DNA of 64,000 nucleotides from Nakamurella flava (GCF_005298075.1 NZ_SZZH01000001.1:1302001-1366000); one strand, 5' to 3'. Shown: positions 17,333 to 26,427, counted from the stretch's first letter. The notes: generated from the letters alone by a model not told the origin. Made by a program: numbers and translations.

Positions 17333-18667
17333 ATGTCCGTGACCTCCAAGCCCGAACCCACGGGCGCCCCTCGCCCCCACGTCCCCACTGCCTCCGCACC
17401 CTCGCCCACCGAGCGCCAGAGCCTGCGCCGCTCCATGCTGGGCCTCGGTCTCGGCAACACCCTCGAGTGGTACGACTGGCAGATCTTCGGTCTGCTGGCC
17501 GCCGTCATCGGCCCGCACTTCTTCCGGACCGACACTGTCCTCGAAGCCACCCTCGCAACCCTGTCGGTGTTCGCCGTCGGCTTCGTCGCCCGACCCATCG
17601 GCGGGATCCTGCTGGGCGGGGTCGCCGACCGCATCGGCCGCAAAGCGGTCATGCTGTGGTCGGTCGGCCTGATGGCCGTCACCACCCTGGTCATCGGCGT
17701 CCTGCCCGACGTGCACACCATCGGCGTCGCCGCCCCGATCATCCTGGTGGTCTGCCGCCTGCTGCAGGGCCTCTCGACCGGGGTCGAGGCGCCCCTTTCC
17801 ACCGCGTACGGCGTCGAGATCATGCCGCACGACAAGTCGGGCCTGGCCGCCGGCATCATCAGCGGCTTCGTGAACCTCGGCATCATGGTCGGCTCGCTGC
17901 TGAACTTCCTGCTCAGCCTGACCCTCGGCTCCGCCGTCATGTCGGACTGGGGCTGGCGCATCCCGTTCTGGGTCGGGGCCGCCATGGGCGTGGTCGTCGT
18001 CTGGCTCCGGCGCTCGCTCCCCGAGACCCTGGAGACCTCGGAGCCGGAGTACGTCGGCGTCACCCGCGACATCTGGCGTCAGGTGTTCGGCCGCTGGCGC
18101 AGCCTGCTCGCGGTCATCTTCATCGTCGGCGCGGCCCAGGCGTTCAACTACGGCTGGAACGTCGGCCTGCCCAACCTGGCCCGCTCCACTTACGGCGAGA
18201 ACCTCACCGCTGTCTTCGGTCTCACCGCCGTACTGTCGCTGTTCATGGTCCTGGGCTCGCCGATCGTCGGCCAGTGGACCGACCGCTGGAAGCTCGGGCG
18301 CACCTTCGTCATCGGCCGGTGGCTGATGATCCCGACCGTCTTCCTCATGCTGCTCTACACCGGGCCCGGCCTCGGTGGCTTCGCCGCCGTGCTGCTGCTC
18401 GGCGCCCCGGTGCTGCTGCTCAACATGACCCTCTACGTCGTCACCAGCACCTCACTGTTCCCCAAGGGCATCCGCGCGGCCGGCGGGGGCCTGGGCTACG
18501 GCGTCGCCGTGGCCAGCATGGGCGGCACCGCCAGCTACCTCGTCGTCTGGCTCGGCAGCAAGGGTCTCGGCTGGATGTTCCCGGTCTACGCCGCCGCCCT
18601 CGCCCTCATCAGCATCGTCCTGTACCGCAGTGCCCGTGAGAAGGAAGGGATCTTCGTCGGTGAATGA
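17333..18667 (+). CDS. MHS-family organic-acid/proton symporter (MFS)
   Basis: The 444-residue protein has twelve hydrophobic helices and the metabolite:H+ symporter signature GLGNTLEWYDWQIFG at the start of helix 1. The MFS loop follows as GGVADRIGRKAVMLW, then VCRLLQGLSTGVEAPLSTAYG. Relatives carry alpha-ketoglutarate, citrate, tricarballylate, shikimate or betaines. As first gene of the island operon it indicates that the starting compound is taken up as a charged small molecule. The N-terminal tail of about 30 Pro/Ser-rich residues is unusual but harmless. Its end overlaps the GTG start of the oxidoreductase gene. Confidence 0.9.
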   Translation: MSVTSKPEPTGAPRPHVPTASAPSPTERQSLRRSMLGLGLGNTLEWYDWQIFGLLAAVIGPHFFRTDTVLEATLATLSVFAVGFVARPIGGILLGGVADRIGRKAVMLWSVGLMAVTTLVIGVLPDVHTIGVAAPIILVVCRLLQGLSTGVEAPLSTAYGVEIMPHDKSGLAAGIISGFVNLGIMVGSLLNFLLSLTLGSAVMSDWGWRIPFWVGAAMGVVVVWLRRSLPETLETSEPEYVGVTRDIWRQVFGRWRSLLAVIFIVGAAQAFNYGWNVGLPNLARSTYGENLTAVFGLTAVLSLFMVLGSPIVGQWTDRWKLGRTFVIGRWLMIPTVFLMLLYTGPGLGGFAAVLLLGAPVLLLNMTLYVVTSTSLFPKGIRAAGGGLGYGVAVASMGGTASYLVVWLGSKGLGWMFPVYAAALALISIVLYRSAREKEGIFVGE

Positions 18668-20033
18668 CACCCTGACCGTCAAGGAACATCTGGCCGACAC
18701 CCCGGTCGTCGCCCAGTGCGACGTCGTGGTGGTGGGCGGCGGTCCGGCCGGCGTTTCGGCCGCCGTCAGCGCCGCCCGCAACGGGCTGTCGGTGACGCTG
18801 CTCGAGCGGTATCCGTCCCTCGGCGGACTGGCGTCCGGCGGCATGGTGCTCGTGCTGGACGACATGATCAACGGCTCGGAGATCACGGTCACCGGCATCT
18901 GCAGCGAGTACGTCGAACGCCTGGAACGGATCGGCCTGGCCGTCCTGCCCCCCGAGGAGGACCGACGCAGCTCGGTCGAGACCTGGAACCGCTGGGGCCG
19001 TTACGGCACCTTCGACTTCCATTCCACCGAACACCCGAAACCGGTCTGCTACGCCGTCGCTTTCGATCCCGACGGCTGGAAGCGGGTGTCCAACGATCTG
19101 GTCCGCGAGGCCGGGGTGAACCTCCGCCTGCACAGCTGGTTCTCGCGGGTCGTCATGGAGGACGGCCGGATCCGCGGCGTGGTCGCGGAGACCAAGAGCG
19201 GCCCCCAGGCCGTGCTGGCCGATGTCGTCATCGACACCACCGGCGACATCGACGTGGCCGCCCGCGCCGGCGCCCCGTACGTCAAGGACTCCTACCTGAC
19301 CACCCTGGTCTTCCGGCTCGGCGGGGTCGACACCGACGCCGCGGAAGCCTTCGAGCAAGCCGATCCCAAGCAGGCCCGGGCGATCAACAAGGCCATCAAG
19401 CGGGCCCTGGGCGGGGCCTGGGAGCTGTGGTGGCTCAAGACGCCCATCCCCGGCGTGGTGTGGTGCAACGCCCCCCACATGACCGGATTCGACGGCACCG
19501 ACCCGGCCTCGCTCACCGAAGCCGAATACGTCTCCCGCGAGAAGATCGCCACCGCAGTCGAACTCACCCGGGCGACGCTCCCCGGATTCGAGAACTGCTA
19601 CGTCCTGGATGTCGCCGAACAGATGGGTGTCCGGCAGACGCGGTTGCTGCAGGGTGAGTACGTGATGACCGTCGACGACGTCCGCAACCGCAGGCACTTC
19701 CCTGACAGCGTCGCCCGCGGCCGGGACTACTACTACCCCTACCGCAGCCTGCTGCCCCGTCGGGTCGATCAGTTGCTCGTCGCCGGGCGCCACTACTCGG
19801 CGACGCCCCAGGCCCAGAAGATGTCGCGGGAGATCCCACCGTGCATGGCCATGGGTCAGGCCGCCGGCATGGCCGCCAGCCTGGCGGTCGAACAGGGCAT
19901 CGTGGTGCGTGACGTCGACCCGCTCGACATCCAGCGGCTGATGCGCAAACACGGGGCCGACCCCGGTGACGTCCCCAGCACCAACGCCGGGGTGGCCTCC
20001 CCGGACTCGCTCGAATCGGAGGTCGAACAGTGA
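18660..20033 (+). CDS. FAD-dependent oxidoreductase (FAD_oxidored type)
   Basis: The 457-residue flavoprotein has the FAD-binding dinucleotide motif CDVVVVGGGPAGVSAAVSAA near the N-terminus, then ERYPSLGGLASGGM, and the second nucleotide motif DVVIDTTGDIDVAARAGAPY. The C-terminal part LLVAGRHYSATPQAQ and PPCMAMGQAAGMAASLA closes the FAD site. GTG 18660 is chosen because AAGGAAGGG lies 10 bases ahead and it overlaps the permease stop. Members oxidise diverse acids or add unsaturation; tricarballylate dehydrogenase is one characterised flavoprotein that also sits beside an MHS permease. The exact reaction here is unknown. Confidence 0.85.
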   Translation: MNDTLTVKEHLADTPVVAQCDVVVVGGGPAGVSAAVSAARNGLSVTLLERYPSLGGLASGGMVLVLDDMINGSEITVTGICSEYVERLERIGLAVLPPEEDRRSSVETWNRWGRYGTFDFHSTEHPKPVCYAVAFDPDGWKRVSNDLVREAGVNLRLHSWFSRVVMEDGRIRGVVAETKSGPQAVLADVVIDTTGDIDVAARAGAPYVKDSYLTTLVFRLGGVDTDAAEAFEQADPKQARAINKAIKRALGGAWELWWLKTPIPGVVWCNAPHMTGFDGTDPASLTEAEYVSREKIATAVELTRATLPGFENCYVLDVAEQMGVRQTRLLQGEYVMTVDDVRNRRHFPDSVARGRDYYYPYRSLLPRRVDQLLVAGRHYSATPQAQKMSREIPPCMAMGQAAGMAASLAVEQGIVVRDVDPLDIQRLMRKHGADPGDVPSTNAGVASPDSLESEVEQ

Positions 20034-21232
20034 GCGACGAGACACCTTTCCCGCCCGGGGCCCTGGACGGCGTGACCGTCCTGGACTTCACCCAGGTCTA
20101 CATGGGCCCGTCGGCCACCCAGCTGCTCGGCGACTTCGGGGCCGAGGTGATCAAGGTGGAGCGGCCCCGGTGGGGAGACCTGTCGCGCAACTCCTTTCCC
20201 GACCGCAGTGGCCAGGACAACCCGATCTTCTATTCGATCAACCGCAACAAGCGCAGCATCAGCCTGGACACCCGCGGCGACGCCGGCAAGCAGGTGCTGT
20301 ACGACCTCATCGGTGACATCGACGTAGTGGTCAGCAATTTTCGCGCCGGAGTCATGGAACGCATGGGCCTGGGCTACGAGCGGCTGCGCCAGATCAACCC
20401 CGGCCTGATTTGGGCGTCGGGTACCGGATTCGGCGAGACCGGGCCCTACGCCCACAAGGGTGGCCAGGACGTCCTGCTCCAAGCCCTCTCCGGCGTCATG
20501 TGGCGACGACAAAGCGAGGACACCCCGCTCTCGGTCTACCCGACCACCTTGTGCGACTACACCACCGGGATGCACCTGACCCAGGGGATCCTGCTGGCCC
20601 TCCTGGCCCGGGGCCGCACCGGCCAGGGGCAGCGGGTCGACGTGCGGATGTTCGACTCGATGCTGCACATGCAGATGCAGGAGGCGGCGACCCAGCTCAA
20701 CCGCGGCGCCGAGGTCAACTGGGCGGCCATGCCGCTGTCCGGCGTGTTCCCCACGACCGACGGGGCCGTCTGCTTCGTCGGGGCCTTCAAGCAAGAGCCG
20801 CTGCGTGACCTCTGCGGTGCCCTGGACCTCGACGACGAACTCTGGCAGCGCCCCGAACTGCAGGACCATGACGGTCAGATGGCCAACAAGGCCGAGCTGC
20901 AGGAGGTCTTCCGGCGGGCATGCGCCACCAACACGACCGCGCACTGGATTGAACGCCTGGAGGCGGCCGACCTGCTGTGCGCTCCGGTGCTGTCGATGGT
21001 CGAGGCGCTCGCCGACAAGCAGACCGAGATCAACGGGATGATCGTGAAGATGGACCACCCGACCGAGGGCACCGTCGAGGTGCTGAACGCGCCCATCGGA
21101 CTGTCCGCGACCCCGGCCTCCATCCGGCACCGGGCACCCACCCTGGGGGAGCACTCGGCCGAGATCCTGCGTGACCACGGCTTTTCCACCGACCGCATCG
21201 CCCGGCTGACGCAGGACGGGGTGATCTCGTGA
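20030..21232 (+). CDS. CoA-transferase family III (CaiB/BaiF type)
   Basis: The 400-residue protein moves CoA from a donor thioester to a carboxylic acid. It shows GVTVLDFTQVYMGPSATQLL, GAEVIKVERP, the NRNKRSISLDTR strand and VVSNFRAG. The putative catalytic Asp176 lies in TLCDYTTGMHLTQG, at the position of the family's acyl-anhydride aspartate. The ATG... frame is coupled to the preceding gene by a 4-base overlap (20030-20033) and to the following hydratase by another. Next to a CaiD-like hydratase, it most likely activates the imported or oxidised acid. Confidence 0.9.
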   Translation: MSDETPFPPGALDGVTVLDFTQVYMGPSATQLLGDFGAEVIKVERPRWGDLSRNSFPDRSGQDNPIFYSINRNKRSISLDTRGDAGKQVLYDLIGDIDVVVSNFRAGVMERMGLGYERLRQINPGLIWASGTGFGETGPYAHKGGQDVLLQALSGVMWRRQSEDTPLSVYPTTLCDYTTGMHLTQGILLALLARGRTGQGQRVDVRMFDSMLHMQMQEAATQLNRGAEVNWAAMPLSGVFPTTDGAVCFVGAFKQEPLRDLCGALDLDDELWQRPELQDHDGQMANKAELQEVFRRACATNTTAHWIERLEAADLLCAPVLSMVEALADKQTEINGMIVKMDHPTEGTVEVLNAPIGLSATPASIRHRAPTLGEHSAEILRDHGFSTDRIARLTQDGVIS

Positions 21233-22041
21233 CGACGGACCAGGATCCCGGCGCCGGGATCGACTGGCAGGTCCAAGACGGCGTCGGCCGGCTCACCATC
21301 GACCGGCCACGGGTGCTGAACGCCCTGGACGGGGCGGCCACCGCCCGAATGGTGCAGATCTGGACGGAGGCCGAGAAGGACCCGACGCTCCGGTGCATCG
21401 TGCTGACCGGTGCGGGCGACCGGGCCTTCTGTGCCGGGGCTGACATGTCCTCCGCGGCAACGGGTCCCAGTGGTCTGGAGTATTGGGCGGCGCTGACCCC
21501 GGACGGTTTCGGAGGTATCAGCCTGCGCCGCACCCTCGACGTACCGGTGATCGCTCGCGTCAACGGGTACGCGCTCGGCGGCGGGTTCGAGATGGTCCTG
21601 GGCTGCGACATCGTCGTGGCTGCGGAGACTGCATCGTTCGCCCTGCCCGAGCCGCGGGTCGGCCGATTACCGCTGGACGGCGGGATGGTGCTGCTGCCCC
21701 GCAAGATCCCGCACAACCTGGCGATGGGGATGATGCTCACCGGCCGCCGCGTTCCGGCCGCCGAACTACAAGCGTTCGGCGTGGTCAACGAGGTCGTTCC
21801 GGCCGCGGAGCTCGACACCGCCGTCGACCGCTGGGTCACCGACATCGTCGCCTGTGCCCCGCTGTCCGTCCGGGCCGTCAAACAGTCGGTCCAGCGCACC
21901 GCCGAGCTCGATCCGCGGACCGCCCGCGATGCCCGGCTGCCCGCCGTCATCGACGCGCTCACCAGTGCCGACGCCGACGAGGGTCCCCGGGCGTTCCGGG
22001 AGAAACGCGCACCGGTGTGGACCGGAAAGCCCAGCCGATGA
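21229..22041 (+). CDS. Enoyl-CoA hydratase/isomerase family protein (CaiD-like)
   Basis: The 270-residue crotonase has the oxyanion-hole segment RAFCAGADMS, the second oxyanion strand NGYALGGGFEMVLGCDIVVA and the active-site stretch FALPEPRVGRLPLDGGM. It is closest by eye to carnitinyl-CoA dehydratase-like members, which act with CaiB-type transferases. It would hydrate (or isomerise) the unsaturated CoA ester made by the upstream enzymes. The start overlaps the CoA-transferase stop and its stop overlaps the next ATG, so the operon is translationally coupled. Confidence 0.88.
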   Translation: MTTDQDPGAGIDWQVQDGVGRLTIDRPRVLNALDGAATARMVQIWTEAEKDPTLRCIVLTGAGDRAFCAGADMSSAATGPSGLEYWAALTPDGFGGISLRRTLDVPVIARVNGYALGGGFEMVLGCDIVVAAETASFALPEPRVGRLPLDGGMVLLPRKIPHNLAMGMMLTGRRVPAAELQAFGVVNEVVPAAELDTAVDRWVTDIVACAPLSVRAVKQSVQRTAELDPRTARDARLPAVIDALTSADADEGPRAFREKRAPVWTGKPSR

Positions 22042-22943
22042 CCGGCCCGAGGTTGGCGTCCGGGGTCTGGGGGGTTGTCGCCACCCCGTTCACCAATGAC
22101 CTGCAGGTGGACGAGCGAAGTCTGCGGCGCCTGGTCCGGCACTACGCCGACATCGGGGTCACCGGACTGACCGTCCTCGGGGTGTTCGGCGAGGCCGCCG
22201 CCCTGGACGCGGACGAGCGCGCGGCTGTCCTGCGCGCCGTCGTCGACGAGGTCGATCTTCCGCTCACGGTCGGCCTGACCTCGCTGGCCACCGCACCGGG
22301 CCGCCAGGAGGCCACGGCAGTGCTGGCCGCCGCGGGCGACCGGGTGGCCGCGGTGATGGTGCAGGTCAACAGCCCGGTCGTCGAGATCGTGGTGGACCAT
22401 CTCGACGCGATCAGTACGTCGGTCGACCTGCCGGTCGTGGTGCAGGACTACCCCGTCGCCAGCGGGATCACCATCGCCATCCCGGCGCTGCGCATGGTGG
22501 TGCAGACCGCGGCCCGGGTCGCCGCCGTCAAGGCGGAGGCCCCGCCCACTCCTCCGGCCATCGCTGCACTGTCCGACCTCGGTGTCCCAGTGTTCGGCGG
22601 ACTCGGCGGCATCGGACTGCTGGATGAGCTGGCCTGTGGCTCGGCCGGGGCCATGACCGGCTTCTCCTACCCGGAGGCGCTGCTCGACTGCGTCGCCGCC
22701 CACCGGTCCGGCGGCTTCCCCGCAGCCCGGGCGGTGTTCGCCCCCTGGCTACCGCTGGTCACCTTTGAACAACAGGCCCGGATCGCGCTGGCCATCCGCA
22801 AGCAGTGTCTGGTCGAGCGCGGCCTCATCGACCACGCGACCGTCCGACCGCCGGCCGCGTCGCTGCCCGACGCGCTCCGGGGTCCGCTGCGGGTGCAGAT
22901 GGCTGCCGCCGCCCAGCTGCGCACCGGCCGGCCCGCGGTCTGA
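22038..22943 (+). CDS. DapA-superfamily (N-acetylneuraminate lyase type) aldolase/hydratase
   Basis: The 301-residue TIM barrel belongs to the Schiff-base DHDPS/NAL superfamily. The predicted Schiff-base lysine is Lys165 (VAAVKAEAPP) and the partner tyrosine Tyr138 (VQDYPVASG); the spacing equals that of DapA. The usual GTTGE motif is replaced by LGVFGEAAAL, so it is not a true dihydrodipicolinate synthase. Such enzymes cleave or dehydrate 2-keto acids, often giving pyruvate plus an aldehyde; the divergent aldehyde dehydrogenase would fit as next step. ATG 22038 overlaps the hydratase stop. Confidence 0.85.
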   Translation: MTGPRLASGVWGVVATPFTNDLQVDERSLRRLVRHYADIGVTGLTVLGVFGEAAALDADERAAVLRAVVDEVDLPLTVGLTSLATAPGRQEATAVLAAAGDRVAAVMVQVNSPVVEIVVDHLDAISTSVDLPVVVQDYPVASGITIAIPALRMVVQTAARVAAVKAEAPPTPPAIAALSDLGVPVFGGLGGIGLLDELACGSAGAMTGFSYPEALLDCVAAHRSGGFPAARAVFAPWLPLVTFEQQARIALAIRKQCLVERGLIDHATVRPPAASLPDALRGPLRVQMAAAAQLRTGRPAV

Positions 22944-22984
22944 CGTCGACCTCGGCCCACCCCCGACCGTAAGGAGCACTCCAC

Positions 22985-23758
22985 ATGGATCTCGGAATCG
23001 CTGGCCGCACCGCCCTGGTGTGCGCTTCCACCGCCGGGCTGGGAGCGGCCACCGCCCGTGCGCTGGCCGCCGAAGGCTGCCGGGTGGTGTTCACCGGACG
23101 CCGGGGCGAGCGGGCCCGGGCTCTGGCCGCGGAATTCGACCACTGCATCGGCCTGGAAGCCGATCTCGGCTCGGTCGCCGGCGCCCAGCGGTTGTACGAG
23201 GACACCCTCGACGCGGTCGGCCCCCCGGACATCCTGGTGCTCAACGGTCCCGGACCACGGCCGGGGACGGCCAGCACCGTGACCCCGCAGGATGCAGCGG
23301 CCGCGGTCACCACGCTGGTCGAGGTCCCGGTCGCGCTGATCAGCGCGGCCCTGCCCCACCTACTATCCCAGGGCTGGGGCCGGATTGTGGGCATCGGGTC
23401 CAGCGGGGTGCAAGCCCCACTGACCGGCCTGGCGTTGTCGAACCTCGGCCGAGCCGGGCTGGCCGGCTACCTCAAGTCCCTGGCCACCGAAGTGGCCAAG
23501 GACGGGGTCACGGTGAACATGCTGCTGCCCGGCCGCATCGACACCGACCGGGTTCGCTCGCTGGACGCCGCCGCCGCCGAAAGCACCGGCCGGTCACCGG
23601 CCGAGGTGGCCGCAGATTCGGCCGCATCCATCCCGCTCGGCCGGTACGGGCGGCCCGAGGAGTTCGGTGCGGTGGCCGCGTTCCTGTGCAGTGCGCCCGC
23701 TTCGTACCTGACCGGCCTGGCGGCCCGCTGCGACGGCGGCCTGGTACCGGTGCTGTGA
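22985..23758 (+). CDS. SDR-family oxidoreductase with altered catalytic motif
   Basis: The 257-residue Rossmann protein has the cofactor loop CASTAGLGAATA and a VLNGPGPRPG motif in place of NNAG. The usual catalytic Ser-Tyr-Lys does not appear: by spacing from Ser139 the tyrosine position is Ser152 and the lysine position Arg156 (ALSNLGRAGL). A known SDR branch annotated as 3-oxoacyl-ACP-reductase-like shares this SNxxR pattern; its chemistry is unclear. AAGGAG precedes the ATG. It ends the island operon, 41 bases after the DapA-like gene and 19 bases before the stop of the convergent mutM. Confidence 0.85.
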   Translation: MDLGIAGRTALVCASTAGLGAATARALAAEGCRVVFTGRRGERARALAAEFDHCIGLEADLGSVAGAQRLYEDTLDAVGPPDILVLNGPGPRPGTASTVTPQDAAAAVTTLVEVPVALISAALPHLLSQGWGRIVGIGSSGVQAPLTGLALSNLGRAGLAGYLKSLATEVAKDGVTVNMLLPGRIDTDRVRSLDAAAAESTGRSPAEVAADSAASIPLGRYGRPEEFGAVAAFLCSAPASYLTGLAARCDGGLVPVL

Positions 23759-23777
23759 CCGGGGCGAGGGGCGTGAC

Positions 23778-24722
23778 TCAGCGCTGGGTGCGTCGGGGCG
23801 CCCGCGGCGGGCGCTGGCACTGCGGACAGAAGAATGACGACCGGTTCATGAACGCATCCCGCTTCATCGGAGTGCCGCACCGATCGCACGGTTCACCGAC
23901 CCGGCCGTAGGCGTGCAGCGACCGGGCGAAGTAGCCGGACTCGCCGTCGACGTTGACGTACAACGCGTCGAACGACGTGCCCCCGACGGCCAGCGCCGCC
24001 GTCATGACCTCGGTGGCGGCGGTGAGCACCCCGGCGGCCGCGGCCCGGGTCATCGTGGCGGTGGGCCGGGCGTAGTGCAGACCCGCCGCCCACAAAGCCT
24101 CGTCGGCGTAGATGTTGCCGATCCCGGAGACGACGGTCTGGTCGAGCAGGACGCGCTTGATCTCGCTGCGCTTGGCGCGGATCGCGGCGACGGCGGCGTC
24201 CGGGTCGAATGCGGGGTCCAGCGGATCGCGGGCGATGTGCGCGAGCACGTCGGGCAGGTCGGCCCCACCGGGGGCGAACGCCATCCCGCCGAACGTCCGC
24301 TGATCGAGGAAGTCGACCGTGCTGGCGGGGGCCTCGGGGTCCGCCGGATCGGTCAGGGTGAACCGGATCCGCAGATGGGGATGCCGTCCCGCGGACGGCG
24401 GCAGGTCGGGCTCGTCGTCGACGACCGGGGGCGGCGGGAGCGGTACGTCGCCGGGCCGGTCGGTCCCGACGCGGAACTGGCCGCTCATCCCCAGGTGGGC
24501 GACGACGGCGTCGCCGTCGTCCAGGGCCCACCACAGGTACTTGCCCCGTCGACGGACCGCCTCGATGCGACGGCCGATCAGGACCGCACGAAAGTCATTG
24601 GCTCCGCCGGGATGTCGCCGCACCGCGCGATCGTGATGAACCTCGACGGCCCTGATGGTCCGGCCGGCGACATGCGGCTGCAGGCCGCGGCGGACGACCT
24701 CGACCTCGGGCAGCTCAGGCAT
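23778..24722 (-). CDS. mutM: Formamidopyrimidine-DNA glycosylase
   Basis: The 314-residue bifunctional glycosylase/AP lyase removes 8-oxoguanine and formamidopyrimidines. It begins [13 protein letters not shown], where Pro2 is the nucleophile and Glu3 catalytic, and has the [17 protein letters not shown] segment of the helix-two-turn-helix. The C-terminal zinc finger [11 protein letters not shown] with CPQC is complete. An insertion after residue 80 (Pro/Asp-rich) makes it longer than the usual 270-290. It follows rnc closely, as in most actinobacteria, so the two are probably co-transcribed. Confidence 0.96.
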   Translation of the reverse strand: MPELPEVEVVRRGLQPHVAGRTIRAVEVHHDRAVRRHPGGANDFRAVLIGRRIEAVRRRGKYLWWALDDGDAVVAHLGMSGQFRVGTDRPGDVPLPPPPVVDDEPDLPPSAGRHPHLRIRFTLTDPADPEAPASTVDFLDQRTFGGMAFAPGGADLPDVLAHIARDPLDPAFDPDAAVAAIRAKRSEIKRVLLDQTVVSGIGNIYADEALWAAGLHYARPTATMTRAAAAGVLTAATEVMTAALAVGGTSFDALYVNVDGESGYFARSLHAYGRVGEPCDRCGTPMKRDAFMNRSSFFCPQCQRPPRAPRRTQR

Positions 24723-24758
24723 GGGGAACGATCTCGGCGCAGACGCGGTCGACGGCGA

Positions 24759-25532
24759 TCAGGCGGACGGCGCGTCAGGGGCCGGCGCGTCGACCGGGCC
24801 CTCGATGGAGGTGTACGCCGCCGACGCGGCGTTCTGCTCGGCTTCCTTCTTCGTCCGACCGCTGCCCTCGCCGTACACCTTGCCGGTCAGCAGCACCCGG
24901 GCCGCGAAGACCTTGGCGTGGTCGGGCCCCTCCTCGGACACCCGGTACTCGGGCACCCCGAGACCCTGGGCCGCGGACAGCTCCTGCAGGGAAGTCTTCC
25001 AATCGAGACCAGCGCCCAGGCGCGGCGCGCTGACCAGCAGATCGCCGAACAGTCGCAGCACGACCGTGCGGGCGACGTCCAGACCGTGCTCGAGATAGAC
25101 GGCTCCGATGACCGCCTCGACCGCGTCGGCGACGATGGACGCCTTGTCGCGGCCGCCGGTGAGTTCCTCACCGCGGCCCAGACGCAGTTGCTCACCGAGC
25201 CCGATACCGCGACCGACCCCGGCCAGGGCGTGCATGTTGACCACCGAGGCGCGCAGCTTGGCCAGGCGGCCCTCCGGAAGATCCGGGTGCGTGCGATAGA
25301 GCGTCTCGGTGATGACGACCCCGAGGACGGAGTCCCCGAGGAACTCCAGCCGCTCGTTCGTCGGCAACCCACCGTTCTCGTACGCGTACGAGCGGTGGGT
25401 CAACGCCAGCAGCACCAGCTCGGGGCCGAGTTCGACCCCGAGCGCGGCGCTGACCACGTCCGCATCCGGCACGGCAGGACCGGATGACCGGGCTGTGCGC
25501 CCGGCATCGGTCGCTGCGTCACCGGAGCGCAC
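24759..25532 (-). CDS. rnc: Ribonuclease III
   Basis: This double-strand-specific endoribonuclease processes rRNA precursors. The catalytic domain has the signature [18 protein letters not shown] with acidic active-site residues, and a C-terminal dsRNA-binding domain follows ([19 protein letters not shown] onward). A Pro/Ala/Asp tail ends the protein. The frame is open to ATG 25586, but that start lies inside rpmF. GTG 25532, just after the rpmF stop, is the more economical start and gives 257 residues. The true start remains uncertain because no good ribosome-binding site is seen before either. Confidence 0.93.
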   Translation of the reverse strand: MRSGDAATDAGRTARSSGPAVPDADVVSAALGVELGPELVLLALTHRSYAYENGGLPTNERLEFLGDSVLGVVITETLYRTHPDLPEGRLAKLRASVVNMHALAGVGRGIGLGEQLRLGRGEELTGGRDKASIVADAVEAVIGAVYLEHGLDVARTVVLRLFGDLLVSAPRLGAGLDWKTSLQELSAAQGLGVPEYRVSEEGPDHAKVFAARVLLTGKVYGEGSGRTKKEAEQNAASAAYTSIEGPVDAPAPDAPSA

Positions 25533-25537
25533 GTCGA

Positions 25538-25717
25538 TCAGACCCCGACGACCTGGCGACCCTTGTACTGCCCACAGGTCGGGCACACCGCATGCGGGGG
25601 CTTGAGCTCACCGCAGGCGCGGTTCTCGCAGCTGACCAGCGTGGGGACGGTGGTCTTCCACTGCGAACGGCGGGCGCGGGTGTTGCTCCGCGACATCTTC
25701 CGCTTCGGGACAGCCAC
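25538..25717 (-). CDS. rpmF: 50S ribosomal protein L32
   Basis: The 59-residue protein starts with GTG 25717, with AAGGAGAA directly upstream, and reads [20 protein letters not shown], the standard L32 N-terminus. It keeps both zinc-ribbon pairs (CENRAC and CPTC), so it is the zinc-containing form. It lies between DUF177 and rnc, its conserved place in actinobacteria. It is easily missed because of its size and GTG start. Confidence 0.95.
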   Translation of the reverse strand: MAVPKRKMSRSNTRARRSQWKTTVPTLVSCENRACGELKPPHAVCPTCGQYKGRQVVGV

Positions 25718-25794
25718 GATCGTTCTCCTTCAGTAAGACGTTCTCATCGGTCTGGGCACGCCGCGTGACGCACCCGGTCTGGGTGACCCGGGGG

Positions 25795-26427
25795 TCAATC
25801 GGCCGAACCGGCCGGTCCCGTCTGGTCCGGTCGCGGCGCGAACTTCTCCTGCAGCGCAGCCCAGCGGGGGTCCAGTATCTCATGCGAATGACCCGGTTCG
25901 AGGTCGTCGAACCGTTCGCCGCAGTCGGGGCAGAGCCCCGGGCAGTCCGGCCGGCACAGCGGAGCCAGCGGCAGCGCCAGGACGATCTCGTCCCGCACCA
26001 CCGGCTCCAGGTCGACCAGATCGTCGATCAGCCGCTCCACCTCGTCGTCCTCGGTGGTCGCCGCGGTGGCCGATTCCGGGTAGGCGTACAGCTCACGGAG
26101 GCTCACCACGACCGGCTCGGTCAGGTCGACCAGGCAGCGGGCGCACTGCCCCTCCGCGGTCGCCGCGGCCGATCCGGAGACCAGCACACCCTCGGCCACG
26201 GACTCCAGGCGCAGGTCGAGGTCGACCACGGCGGTGTCATCCGTCGCCGGGACGACGTCGCGACCGGCCGCCGGTACTCCGACCACCTCGTTGCCGATGC
26301 GTTGGGTCACCGGCACGGCGATGCGGACCGTCCGCATCGAACCGGGACGCCGACCCAGCGTCCGGGTGTCGATGACCCAGGGGGACGCCGGGGAGGGACC
26401 CGGGGACGGACGCGGGGAGGCGGACAT
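25795..26427 (-). CDS. YceD family (DUF177) protein
   Basis: The 210-residue protein belongs to DUF177/YceD, linked to 23S rRNA accumulation and always found next to rpmF. It has WVIDTRTLGRRPGSM near the start and the conserved cysteines QCARCLVDL plus CRPDCPGLCPDCGERF near the C-terminus, the latter resembling a zinc-binding site. ATG 26427 (MSASPRPSP) is preferred to the upstream in-frame start at 26511; AGAAGG lies 13 bases ahead. It is presumably co-transcribed with rpmF, rnc and mutM. Confidence 0.9.
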   Translation of the reverse strand: MSASPRPSPGPSPASPWVIDTRTLGRRPGSMRTVRIAVPVTQRIGNEVVGVPAAGRDVVPATDDTAVVDLDLRLESVAEGVLVSGSAAATAEGQCARCLVDLTEPVVVSLRELYAYPESATAATTEDDEVERLIDDLVDLEPVVRDEIVLALPLAPLCRPDCPGLCPDCGERFDDLEPGHSHEILDPRWAALQEKFAPRPDQTGPAGSAD

